Shown here in pieces: positions 1-10,765 of a DNA stretch of 64,000 nt. The stretch comes from Adiantum capillus-veneris. Lineage: Eukaryota; Streptophyta; Polypodiopsida; Polypodiales; Pteridaceae. The stretch covers positions 71,558,910 through 71,622,909 of the forward strand of contig CM043960.1 of assembly GCA_014529385.2 (NCBI GenBank), in the 5' to 3' direction. The position numbers were made by a program, and so were the translations under genes. Positions within the stretch are counted from its first letter, which is position 1. The number at the start of each line of letters is the position of its first letter. The notes beneath the pieces are model-generated. The model saw only the letters and a list, made by a program, of their open reading frames with translations. It did no database searches and was not told where the DNA came from.

Positions 1-39
1 TCTTGCCCTTGGCAGAGAGATGTGGTTCTGTCTCCCTCC

Positions 40-832
40 TCTATTGAAATTCTACCTCCTTGGATGTGGGTATTAGTACATGCCATGGCCGTCTTCCCCG
101 CAATTGTAGCAGTGGTACTCTTTGTTTTGCCTTCGTTGTCCTCTTCCTTGTTCTGGATTTCTGACAGGTGCATGCCCTTGCTGCACCAGATGCACGGATA
201 AACTCTCTAGTTGGGTAGTGATGCGACTCAGCAGGTCCTGATGCTCCTCTGATGCCTCTTGTGGTTGGGCTCTATGAATGGTTGTTGCAGTCACTGGGGT
301 TGGTCAGACTGAGCTTGTTTCCTCTAACTCATTTACTCTTGCTTACATGTGCAACTTCTTGTCTTTAAGGAGGGCTACTTCTAGTGCCAAATCATCTGTT
401 TCAGGAAACCTTCCTTTCACCTTCTCTCTAAGAGGCGACCACATGCCAACAATGAAACGGTCCTTCTTTAGGAAATTAGGCGCTCCTTTGCCTTCCTCCA
501 GTGAGGCAACCCATCTCTCCCATAAGTCCACAAACTTGGACTCGTAGGTGGCATACTCTAGCAGACCTCCCTGCTTCAATTCCGTCAGTAGCTGCCATAG
601 ATTCTCTGAGGTTGTGCCTCCACCAAACCTCTGTACAAAGGCAGCCCGTAAAACATCCCATGCATTTTTGGTAGCCTGGGGCAATGCATTGTACCAGGAC
701 TTGGCCTCTACATTCATCAATAGAGGAAAAATTCAAAGTCGTGAAATGTCATCATCCTTGTTGGAAACCACAGAAGCGATGTCGAAATCATCCAGAAAGT
801 CGGTGGTGAGATTTCTCCCTTCTTTCCACTAA
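40..832 (-). pseudogene. Ty3-type gag relic with broken zinc knuckle
   Basis: Minus-strand reading gives a retrotransposon gag core at 720-343 (around WYNALPQATKNAW, then LRAAFVQRFGG and LLEYATYESKFVDLW), the nucleocapsid/capsid-like part of a Ty3 polyprotein. An upstream piece (about 832-740, around DFLDDFDIASVVSNKDDD) lies in another frame, so at least one frameshift separates them. A third segment, 294-73, carries the start of a zinc knuckle, CYNCGEDGH. The knuckle is spoiled: a TAA occurs three codons after the His and the codon where the last Cys should be reads Tyr. The pol part would lie left of the window. The gag family assignment is from motif pattern, not a search. Confidence 0.75.
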
Positions 833-1129
833 ACATGGGGAAAGAAACACTTGCCATGGTAGTGACTCAGGAAATTATAAACTTTTTTTTTAATCTTAAT
901 GACAGCAGCGGCTCATAGCGGCTTTTGACAGGGTTGGATGGATAGATTAAACACAAGATAAAGATAGAAACATTAAAGGAATGGTGGTGATCCAATATGG
1001 GGAGAATAATAGGTTTTGGGGAATTAAGGATTTCTGCTAGCAGCACCGCATCGAATAGGTACACGATCTTCTATTGGTAGAATATTTTCCTGTACATAGA
1101 TATTCACATGCATATGCTGCAGGAATCTG
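833..1129. other. Spacer, nothing recognised
   Basis: A/T-rich sequence between two minus-strand coding relics. A 65-codon minus-strand open frame (1064-867) has no recognisable motif and looks like chance. Confidence 0.4.
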
Positions 1130-1923
1130 AACGGGAATGCTGTCGGCCCGTTTTCCATCATGCATAGAGGGTAGATTACTTACTTATACTCTTACCGTGC
1201 CAGTGTTCATGAGTCGGCACATCCACAGGAGGTCGTCGCCTTTCATGGGCTCTACCTTTCCTTCGTCGCTCAGTAGATACGGGGTGATGGCGATGCGTCT
1301 AACCCCTCCCACCCTTTTGGCTAGCAGCAACTGCAGATAATTACCGTAGTCGACGTTTTGCTTGAATTCCACTCCATTCAGCTACTCATCTCCAGCCCAC
1401 TGCGTTTCACCCGTGGTGGAGAGATTCTTCAGGATAAGTTGTACAGGAAGAGGAGGAAGACCCTCTACCCGTCTTCTGAAACAGCGAGAGCAGTAGCCGA
1501 ACCACTTTTCCTTAGGACATGGGAACCTTCTTACCACTTTTTCTTCAGGATTGTCGAAGTGGACTGGTAGTACTCACATGCGTTGTGCGAATCGGTAGGC
1601 GACCTTCCGCCGCTTAGCTTCGGATGACTTCCTCTTTAGCAAGCTGGGTATGACCCAGCTCTCTGAGCTTGAAACACTTGCTTGGCCAAATGCTTCTCCC
1701 TTTGGGGTCATGTGTTTCCAGACTGGCTTAACCTTCCCCTACCTTTGGCTCGAGTAGCCCCTTCAGGCCATTTTGGAGTAGACATTATAACTTTGATTGC
1801 AATTTCCTTAGGGAAGAGAGGCCTCACCGTTTTCTTTCCTCCTTTGATGTGGATGACTTCTTCGCGGTGAATGTCAATGTAGACGATTTCAGCCCCTTCG
1901 TTGCCTTTGTTGCTGGCACTCAT
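1130..1923 (-). pseudogene. Unrecognised broken coding relic
   Basis: I do not recognise this protein. On the minus strand, 1923-1708 reads as a 71-codon basic segment (near EEVIHIKGGKKTVRPLFPKE). After a frame change, about 1570-1184 reads almost openly with one TAG (near 1388) through FDNPEEKVVRRFPCPKEKW, a Cys cluster GYCSRCFRRR and then VDYGNYLQLLLAKRVGG. The Cys pattern C-x8-C-x2-C hints at a small zinc-binding site, but no family is assigned. At the end, GTAAG follows the last codons and a pyrimidine-rich stretch ending CAG lies about 60 bases on; this could be an intron in a host pseudogene or chance. It sits 5' (minus strand) of the gag relic and could be an upstream retroelement ORF. 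Confidence 0.35.
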
Positions 1924-2127
1924 TGACAGTGTGTTTTGGTTGACAACAGTGATAGCACTTCATAGACCTCCCACATGGTGTTCTCAATTTGTGGTTAGAA
2001 CAAGCAACATGAGATGTGGAGCTTACCTCTTGAATACTGACGACACTACAACATGGCAGTAGTACTTCAATGAAGGCGGGTAGTGCCTCCTTAGTCTCCT
2101 TGTAACTTTTAATGGTCTAAAAACTTA
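1924..2127. other. Spacer, nothing recognised
   Basis: No open frame with a recognisable motif and no clear repeat in this short stretch between the coding relic and the putative LTR boundary. Confidence 0.35.
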
Positions 2128-2879
2128 TGTGTAGCGGAAATTAGCATGAACATAGTGGGCATTTCATTAGAATAGATTCCTAATGAGAATTACAAGAGTG
2201 CTTGGGTGGAGAGAGCAACAAAAAGCATAACACCTAATTAGATAGCATCAACAATACTTTCAAAAGAGAGAGAAATTAAGCTATTGAAAACAGTTGAGGA
2301 CCGGATTTGCATGGAGCCGGTCCCCCCTCCAAAAGGCTTTGTATTATGGTTTCTCCCATCAAGAGAGACATTGTACAATACAATTCTTTGTGTTCCTTCA
2401 AGACTAGCTAGTGCAATGAAGATGAAACTTTATGCACTAAGCAAAACACTTAGTAAACACAACTTTAATTATCCCCGTTCTCAGACCCAAGACCTGACAC
2501 ACCTTCGAAGATGGTGAGAGCTAGCAAGGTATGAGAGTAGATTGAGAGGAAGAAGGAGTATCTTACGAGAAAGATGTACATCTCCTCACATAATCACTCA
2601 TATTAGCATAGCTTTAGCTTAGTAATTAGCTTGGTAGAGGAGATGAGCATGCATTGAAGCTTGGCTCTTGGTTGGATTTTCATCCACAAGCCAAGAGTGT
2701 GTCGATGTAGGCTTCTATCTCACAACCTTGGAGTAGGTGATGAGCTCTCCATTAAAGCTTGGGAAGAGATAGTCTTCTTTGCTTCACACATAGACTGTGT
2801 GTGCATGTGTGTGTGTGATAATGCCTTGCAAAAATCAGCCCCCTCCCTCTCTTGGCCCTCTTGCTATTTACTCTTGCAG

Positions 2880-3240
2880 GCTCCCCATTGGACCTCCTCA
2901 GGGCTAGCCTATCACAATTAAGTAGCATAAGTGATAGCCTTCTGACATGTGTCCCCCTTTCCCATTTTGTGAGAGCTTAATCAATTAAACTTAATTGATT
3001 TAAATGAATTAAATCCCCATTGGACCTTTCCCCATCCTGACCAATAGGAATTAAGTAGCCCATTGGGCTGCTCAATTCCTATTGGACCCCTTCACGGGCT
3101 ATCCAATAATCATCCAGGAGACTTAATTTTCATTGGTTCTTCCCATTAAGTGTTTTTAAATTAATTAAACTAGATTTAATCTAGCCTAATTCTCATTGGT
3201 CCACCTCCAAGGCCATCCAATAGGAATTGGGCACACCTTG
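2880..3240. promoter_or_regulatory. Dense CCAAT/ATTGG cluster
   Basis: About ten CCAAT or ATTGG pentamers occur within 360 bp in both orientations (for example near 2886, 3018, 3041, 3062, 3081, 3103, 3130, 3194, 3217 and 3226), embedded in degenerate repeats of an AATT...ATTGG...CC...CCAATA pattern. CCAAT boxes bind NF-Y type factors. Inside a putative LTR this would be U3 enhancer sequence. Confidence 0.5.
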
Positions 3241-3296
3241 TGGGCATCTGGGCTAGGGAGCTGACATGTGTCCCTAATTCCTTTGTGTAAAGGGAG

Positions 3297-3298
<2 letters not shown>

Positions 3299-3331
<33 letters not shown>
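3299..3331. repeat. (TG)n microsatellite
   Basis: An uninterrupted run of about 16 TG units inside the putative T1 LTR. Confidence 0.9.
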
Positions 3332-3333
<2 letters not shown>

Positions 3334-3711
3334 CTTTCTCTCTCATCCCCTAGAAGAAGGGCTCGCCCCCTCCCATGTAGGGATATGCAAAGAATTTTTA
3401 GTTACACACAAAGCATCCAATTTTCCCTAGGGTTGACCTTTGGACACAACCTTTGAATTTTGGAACCTTAGCATTTTGGAAGTCTTAATGGGCTGAACCT
3501 TAGGGTCTTTTTAGCCCATTGTTGCACATGGCTCTTTTGCAGATGGCCCCCCCTTTGGATCCCTATTTTCCCTCCTTTGGATCCCTACTGTGGCCGGTCT
3601 GCTAGCTTAACCAATATTCTAGCTTTTTCTCCCCTGGTACTTCCCCATATTAAACGATCAGTTTAACATGAGAAAATCATTTAGGAGAATTAGATATTGA
3701 TTATTATGACA

Positions 3712-3725
3712 TTACCTCTCTCTTG
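3712..3725 (-). other. Polypurine tract of T1
   Basis: Minus strand TTCAAGAGAGAGGTAA directly precedes the TGTCATAATAATC terminus. It is the expected plus-strand priming site between the end of pol and the 3' LTR. Confidence 0.5.
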
Positions 3726-4065
3726 AAATCATAGTCGTCCTCGAATATGGTGTAGAGAAGATAAAGCATATTCATGAGTCCTTTTCTTAGCGGGTAGAGG
3801 ATCCCTATGTTACCCTACGACATCATTCCCCAAAAGACTAGTCCATTTGGTGCTTGAGAGCCTGAGGGTGCCACAAGGATGTCTGCACATTAGTCCTATC
3901 AATCTTCCATAGTAGAGTGACAAGCTCTACTTGGTGTTTGGAAGACGTAGTCTCCACAAACTTGATCTAAGCATGCATACTACTTCATTTTTGTGCACAA
4001 TAAAGAAGAAGAGAGTCTTATAAGACAAAAAAACTTTGTTCATTTTTAACATTTTGTACATTTTC
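3726..4065 (-). other. T1 3' untranslated stretch
   Basis: Noncoding sequence between the stop of the chromodomain-like tail and the polypurine tract. No motif was seen beyond its position. Confidence 0.4.
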
Positions 4066-7000
4066 TTACTCTTGGGAAACATTGTAAGCATTGTAAGCAT
4101 TGACAAGGTTTAGTTTATCCTTTAATTGTATGCCTTGCATCCATCTAGCATCTTCAAAAGGATAATTCTTAAACTTAATAAGATATCGTCGGATAGTCTT
4201 ACCGCCTCTTAATACCTTGTCTTCATGTCGGAGACTGGACTCGGGCTACAGCACCTCCTCTTGGTCCTTGATCTCCGGTGGGTCTTCAATAGTTGGTTCT
4301 TAAGGTGGATCTCCTTTGTAAGGCTTTAATAGGCTCACATGGAAAGCATTGTGTATGAGCCAATGATTGGGCAACTTGAGTTGATAGGCCATCTCATTGA
4401 TTGGCCTAAGAATCTGGAAGGGACCATAGTACCTTTTCGCTAGTTTAGCATAGTACTTTTGGTGCTCCGTAGGATTCTTGCCCGTCGTGTGCCTTAATCG
4501 AGCCTTGGGAAACTTTAACAAGACCCAATCATTTTCTTTAAAGGCTTGGGCTCTTCTGTGCTTGTCAGCAGCAGCCTTTTGCCTTTGCTGTGAGATAGAG
4601 ATAGCATCCTTAATCTTTTGAAAAGATTCTTGTAGGTCTCGGCTATACTCATCTGCAGCGAAGATCTTCCCATGTACCTTAAGTAGCAAGGGACTTTTTG
4701 ATCTTCCCTCAATTACCTCGAAAGGTGCTTTTCCCGTGGAAGTATGTATAGTGTTATTGTAAGCATACTCCACTAAGGGCAAGTACTTCTCCCATTGGGA
4801 TCTTTGATCTACTTCCGTTACATAGACTTTTAGTAGATCGAGAATTGTTAGGTTAGCTATTTCACTTTGGCCATACGTTTGTGGATGATAGGCCGAAGAG
4901 AAGTTTAGCCTTGTCCCTAAATTCTCAAAGAGACCCTTCCAGAAATTACTGGTCATTCTAGGATCTCTATCCGACACTATGGACATTGGCAAGCCATGGT
5001 ACTTGAAAATTTGTGAAATGAAGAGGGTTTCCATTTGATGGGCTTTGATAGTCTTTTTGACAGGTATAAAATGAGCTTGTTTACTGAACCTGTCTACCAT
5101 CGTCCATATTCCCTTATTCCCATGGATAGACTTAGGCAATCCAAAGATAAAATCCATGGATATGCTCTCCCATGGTGAATTAGGAATTGGCAAAGGTTGA
5201 AGCAATCCAAGTTGCTTCCCTCTATCAAATTTTGTCTTTTGGCAAACCATACATTTAGAAACATACTCTTGTATGTTCACTTTCATGGTAGGCCAATAGA
5301 AATATGTTTCAATTCCCTTTAAGGTAGACTGAATCCCTCTATGCCCCGCATATGGTGGAGCATGAGATTCATACATTACTTTCTCACGTAGTGAGTTAGT
5401 AACGCATAGTCTATTGCCATAGAGAAGATAACCATCTTGTAAAGTAAATGGTTCTTCTTTCTTACCTAATGCAAGGGCTGAAATCACATCTCTAAAATCG
5501 GGATCAATAGCGTACTCATCTATCATTGAAGATAGATCATTGTGAGTTGCTATGGAAACCGCATTCACTCTCGGCCGTCTTGAGAGTGCATCAGCTACTT
5601 GATTATGCTTGCCAGCAATGTGAGCAATATGAAAATGAAATTGCAAAAGGAAATTTGCCCACCTCATTTTTTTGTCGGAGAGCTTCGTCTGCGTCATGAA
5701 GTACTTAAGACTTTGGTGATCCATTCGCAGAATGAAAGGAATCCCCAATAAATAGTGCTTCCATGAGTCTAAGGCATGTACAACTGCAAGGAGTTCCTTT
5801 TCGTATATGCCTAGAGCTTGCTCAACAGGGTCAAGCCTTCGACTCTCATAGCCTATGGCGTGCCCTTCTTGGAGTAAAACATCTCCAAGGCAATCACCAC
5901 AAGCATCACATTGGACCTCAAATGGTTTTGAGAGATCCGGTAGTGTAAGCACAGGTTGAGAGATAAGCTTTTCTTTAAGCTTTTTGAAAGCATTGTTCTC
6001 CTTAGCAGACCATGTGTACCTAACGCTTTTGTTTGTTAGGTCATGTAATGGTCCCGCAATTTGTGAGAACTTTTCTATGAAGCGTCTATAGTATGCACAC
6101 ATACCTATAAAGCTTCTTAGTTCATGAAGATTCCTTGGTTTAGGCCATCCTTTTATTACCTCTAACTTTGATGGATCCATTTGGATGCCATCTTCAGAGA
6201 TAATGTGACCTAAATACTGAATCTCTTGCAAGAAAAATTCACTTTTCTTTCGATTAACATAAAGTTTATTCTCTCTCAAAACTTGAAATATTACCTGGAG
6301 GTGTTGCTTGTGTTCGTCTAATGAATTAGAGTAGATGATAATATCATCAAAGAACACTCCAGTGAAGATTCGATGAGGCCAGAACAGCTTCTCCATCAAG
6401 CGGTTGAATGTGGCTGGTGCATTGGTCAAGCCAAAAGGCATGACAATGTATTCGTAAAGACCAAATGTGGTGCGAAATGCGGTCTTTACAATATCTTGAT
6501 CAACCATCCTTATCTGATGATAGCCACTTTTTAGGTCATTTCTACTGAAGTAGGTCAATCCTTGTAGCTTATCAAATAGGTCTTCTACCCGTGGAACGGG
6601 AAACCTATTCTTGATAGTGATCCTATTTAGTGCTCTATAGTCGACACACATACGATATGTGTCGTCTTTCTTTTGCACTAATAGCACCGGTGAGCAAAAT
6701 GGAGATGAGCCAGGCCTAACCATGCCCTTCTCAAATAACTCATGCACTTGCCGCATAATATCCTCTTGTTGAGCTTGAGAAACTCTATAAGGAGGTTTGT
6801 TAGGCGGTGAACTTCCTGGAAGAAGTTCAATTGCATGGTTATCATTACCTCGTTTAGGAGGTAGCTCACAAGGGATGTCGTCAATAAAAACATCTTGAAA
6901 CCCCTTGAGAAAATTGGATAACTCTAATTCCTTTTGGTTGCTTTTATTTTCTTTTGCTAAAGCATTAGGTTCATTTTGAGAATCTTTAACAAAAATCATG

Positions 7001-8376
7001 TACATGGAAATAGAGCTCTTTATTGACTTGTTGAAAGCTGGTGTATGTACAATGGGAATAGTGTTACCCATTTCCTTAGCATCTATATACATGTCTTTTT
7101 CCCTGAACTTAAAGGAGATTCTCCTTTCAGGAAATTTAACATCGGCAGCCAGGCGGTCAAACCATGGTGCCCCTAGGATTACATCCTCATGCTTGAGAGG
7201 AGAGATAAAGAAGTCCTCTTTGTCCACATAGCCTTGGACATGAAGCCTCAATTTCCCGATTAAGGGAGTGACTGAATCTTCTTGCCCCTTGAAGGCACTG
7301 TCTACGGGTAGGACATCTCCCATCTTGTAGGATTGTATGCCTAGCTTGGTGGCCAACTCTATAGATATAAAATTGTGAGTAGAACCAGGGTCAAAGAGAA
7401 TAAAAGCATCATGTTCTCTTACCTTTCCCCAAGCATGGCATAGAGGAGATCCTTTGTGGTGAGTTTGGTGAGTCTCCTCCTCTTGGATTTCAACCAAGGA
7501 AGCTCTAGGAGGATCTTGGCGGTTGTTCTTTTGGGGACAAGCGCGGTACGCATGCCCTTGTTCTCCGCACTTGAAACACCGGTTATCCTTGCGATAACGC
7601 TCAAGCTCTTCAAGAGAGAGTTTGTTCTTACCTTTGTAAACTCCCTTCTCTTTAGTTTTGTTGGAGTTGCCCTTAGGAGACTTTTGGACATTGTCCTTCC
7701 CCTTAGGCTCGTTGGAACCCTTGTTTTTCGTGGGCTTATTATTTCTTTTAGCCCCCGTTTGGAAATTGATTCGAGAGGCCACCATAGTATGGTGTATTAC
7801 TACCGATATGGTACGTGGCCTTTGGGAGTTGACATACTCCACCATTTCTTCGGTTAAGCCCGCACAAAATTGTTGCTTTTGCTCTCCAAAATCCTACTTT
7901 TTAAAGACAATGGCTTTGAGTTGTAGGTCCCAAAACTTGTCTACATATTTGTGGATGGATTCATTGGGAGAGAGCTTTAAGCTTCGCCATTCGGTGAGTA
8001 CTTTGTCTTTGGCATCGGTGGCCAAAAACTGCTTCATAATGGAAGCTCTTAAAGCTTTCCATGTTTGTGGAGCTTCACCGTTGGCTCGTAGGCTAGACCA
8101 CCATTGCCTGGTGGACTTTTGAAAGTGCATAGCTACATGGCGTAGCTTAGAGGACTCCGTGAAGCCCTCATCTCCAAACGCCGCATCAAATTGCTGGACA
8201 AAGGCCAAGACTTTGTCCATAGCACCAAAGGTACCATCATAGGTAAGGAAAGAGATGCTCTTCCCTCCCTGTTTGAATTTCTTCAACTTGGACGACCTCT
8301 TCCATGCGGCATAGGATTTCCTATGGCCTCTTCTTTTTGATGCCCCTGACTCCGATTCAGGTGCCGTCGACTTCGA
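4066..8376 (-). pseudogene. T1 gag-pol polyprotein (chromovirus), three stops
   Basis: One minus-strand frame runs from 8376 (just after a TAG) to a TAA at 4066. Gag core is at 8286-7897 (around QQFDAAFGDEGF, RQWWSSLRANGEAP). The zinc knuckle CFKCGEQGHAYRAC starts at 7578. Protease has D-P-G at 7392-7390, a variant I recall from plant chromoviruses. RT has the F-F-D-D box with its Asp pair at 6348-6343. RNase H follows near 5900-5600. Integrase has an H-H-C-C region around 5390-5240 and the DFIFGLPKS and SDRDPRMTSNFW blocks. After integrase comes a tail with VLRGGKTIRRYLIKFKNYPF, resembling a chromodomain. In-frame stops: TAG at 7896-7894, TAA at 4302-4300, TAG at 4248-4246; each is one C-to-T step from a Gln codon. 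The longest unbroken stretch is 1,181 codons (7845-4300). Recently active once, now probably defective. Confidence 0.85.
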
Positions 8377-8379
8377 CTA

Positions 8380-9149
8380 GCATCACATGTTGCATACTAC
8401 CCACCAGACACCTGGCAAGCTCAAGAAAACACCAAATGGTGTGTTTCCCAATGCGGCCCAACCGCCTCGAAACTGACCCCTTGATTGTCCATAACTTTCC
8501 ATCAAGAAGCCCGATATTCAATCCGAAAAGACCGGCGTGCTCCACAACTCGAGCACTTCCCGTGTATCATTTCACACCCACCTTGACCAACCACCTGTGT
8601 CCGCCCAATCCGGCGAGGATCTGCAAAGCATGCCACTTCAACTTGCCATATCTCGCACATCCGGGCTCCGTTTGACGAGCTGTCAAGATCAGCTTCTAGA
8701 GCACATCAAGCATCACATTTCGGCACACAAAACCATCACTTCGGACACATGAGGCCACCATCCAATTTAGCACGTGGCAGCATACCATCGGCCTAAAAAG
8801 CCACATCAAACATACATTTCCACATCCACCTCACTGGAGCCACAGTTCATAGCCGCACTACCACCATACCATGCACCAACTTGCATATATATCACTGCAG
8901 GGGCCATCTTCTACCGTCGACAACATTTGGCTGTACCATCATTGCGCACTTCCTTGTTGAGCATTTATGCTCAAGCAAAAGCATACTCGCTACATACCAA
9001 AATGGCATAACCACACCAACACTGAGCAAACCTCAAACCACACCACAACCTGTATGTATAATATATACATAGCTCCTGCTCTGCTGGCCTTCCTTTAGGT
9101 GGGTTGCCCAACCCCTTGCTTTATCCACTATCATCCACCATGGTCAAAC
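8380..9149. other. AC-rich spacer, no gene seen
   Basis: Strongly A/C-rich on the plus strand. Open frames on both strands are short and low in complexity. No LTR terminus or tRNA primer site could be found here, although T1's 5' end would be expected. Confidence 0.4.
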
Positions 9150-10765
9150 ACCTAGCACTGGTCTTGTTCATCCACAAGTAGCAATTCCCTGTAGTGTTGC
9201 ACCCCAACACAAACACAATAGTGCACCCAAAGTGCACACAACATAGCCTCACTGCTCCACGTAGCCAATGTCATCCAAGCACTCAAAAGAGCACTATCGT
9301 GCTCACCACTTTGCGCAACATCCACACCAAAAGAGCATCGATGGACAAACCAACATGGACGGACAAACCTGACCCTCCCACCCAACCATGTAATGTGGAG
9401 GACTCCTCCACAAACTCCTATAACTGGCGACATGCCCCCTGCAATGCTGCACTCATAAGCATGGCTTTCATGACCCAATGGCACATCTCCCTTGACGGCT
9501 TCACAACACCCATAGCCTGCTCTTCCTATTCACCCATGGCCAAATGCACCTGTTCATCACCCAAAGGCCTCTCTAAATCATACCATCACAGTCCATGCCT
9601 GTGGCATCCTCAAACACCATATCCTCATGCTCATCTGAACCAAGAGAGCCACATGGATCCACCAATGCCTCTTGCAAACCATCCTCTTCAACCTGTTCAC
9701 TTTCCACCTCCATGGTAGCTTCCTCTTTGGCCAAGCTTCGTACCTGCCTCATTATCAAAGCACACTGCACGACCACTTTAACCAACATCACCATAAGCAT
9801 GGTGCCGCACAAAACCTTTGCATGCATATCCTCAGCCCCAAGCTTGGGCACTTCCACCTGCTCTTCAGCCACATTGGCAACCATCACATCTTTATATACC
9901 AAACGAGGCAGCTCTACCTGTACCATCTCAGGCTTACTAGAGTCTGTCTCTTTGCCATAGGACGTGAACCCGTCCTCTTCACCTGTATCCCACAAAATTG
10001 AGCTCAAACTCCCATCACCATCACTGCCATAGGCTGACTCGGCACCTGTATTCACATCCTTTAGCAGCTCCAAAAAAAATTGGCTACTGCCAACTTGGCT
10101 CTGCACACTCTCATCTTCCAAATCCAAGCTCTTGGTACCTACAACCTGGCAATCACCTGCCATCTTCTCGAGCAAAGACTCCACAAGAACAGGCTCTACT
10201 GCCTCTTCAAGCTTCACTTGGCATCTACCATCTTCGCTGCACACAAATTCTCTTGAACATATGGCTTCCCCTCATTGGAAAGCACATCCAACATTGGCAC
10301 TAGCATCCTGCAAACAGGCACCTCCGAACAAGCAAAATTCACCATTGGCCTTACCTCAACAGGGTGCATACTTTGCATCATTGGCACCATCCTCGGCGGG
10401 CCCAAAGAACACCCGACTGCTACAATAGGCGCATACTCTGCCGGCTTAAGCAAGCCAAGCTCCATCTTTCTTTTCATTTTCTTGGTCTTGACCTTGGCCA
10501 CTTGGACCGCTTCACCATAACTTCGCGGCCCTTCATCATCAACCTTCTCATGAACCATAGGATGCAGACATGCAAGAAAATTTTCCATCTTGAAGCAATC
10601 ACCATTAACCACATGCGTAACAGCCACCAACTGCCTCCAGCAAGCTTCAAAATCAGCCACAAAAACCTCAAAATTGTCACTTATATCTTGCCACAGGCCT
10701 TTAATCTGCGCTTCCACTTCATTCACCGACACAACCTTGCAAAACTGAACAAACTCGAGGGGAGC
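9150..10765 (-). pseudogene. Gag-like relic with long acidic region
   Basis: Minus strand 10765-10214 reads as a gag-like segment (near FEACWRQLVAVTHVVNGDC, then ENFLACLHPMVHEKVDDEG and YGEAVQVAKVKTKKMKRK), resembling the end of a retrotransposon gag domain. A frameshift in 10244-10214 leads to a Val/Glu/Asp-rich segment (10244-9573) with no known motif, which decays into shorter frames to about 9150. There is no zinc knuckle, protease or RT. It abuts the plus-strand T2 gag at about 10765, a sharp junction that probably marks an insertion or truncation edge. Family is uncertain; it is not an obvious match to T1 gag. Confidence 0.5.

Larger units (their letters stand above)
2128..3711 (-). repeat. 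Putative 3' LTR of T1
   Basis: On the minus strand the sequence after the purine tract AAGAGAGAGG begins TGTCATAATAATC, and a matching terminus CTACACA is reached at 2128, giving a 1,584 bp TG...CA unit. The interval holds the CCAAT-box cluster and a TG microsatellite and no coding sequence, as an LTR should. The 5' partner is absent, so the left boundary is inferred only from terminal dinucleotides. Confidence 0.45.
2128..8376 (-). mobile_element. T1: Ty3 chromovirus, 5'-truncated
   Basis: Minus-strand order is gag (8376-7600), zinc knuckle, protease, reverse transcriptase, RNase H, integrase, chromodomain-like tail (ending 4066), polypurine tract and putative 3' LTR (3711-2128). The domain order and C-terminal tail place it among plant chromoviruses of the Ty3 class. 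No second LTR copy and no tRNA primer site is visible in 8380-10765, so the 5' end appears lost or replaced. The coding frame stays continuous apart from three stop codons, which suggests moderate age. Confidence 0.8.

Noticed and set aside
2284-2921. Two plus-strand frames (77 and 86 codons)
   Set aside because: No motif, no codon pattern, and they lie inside a putative LTR.
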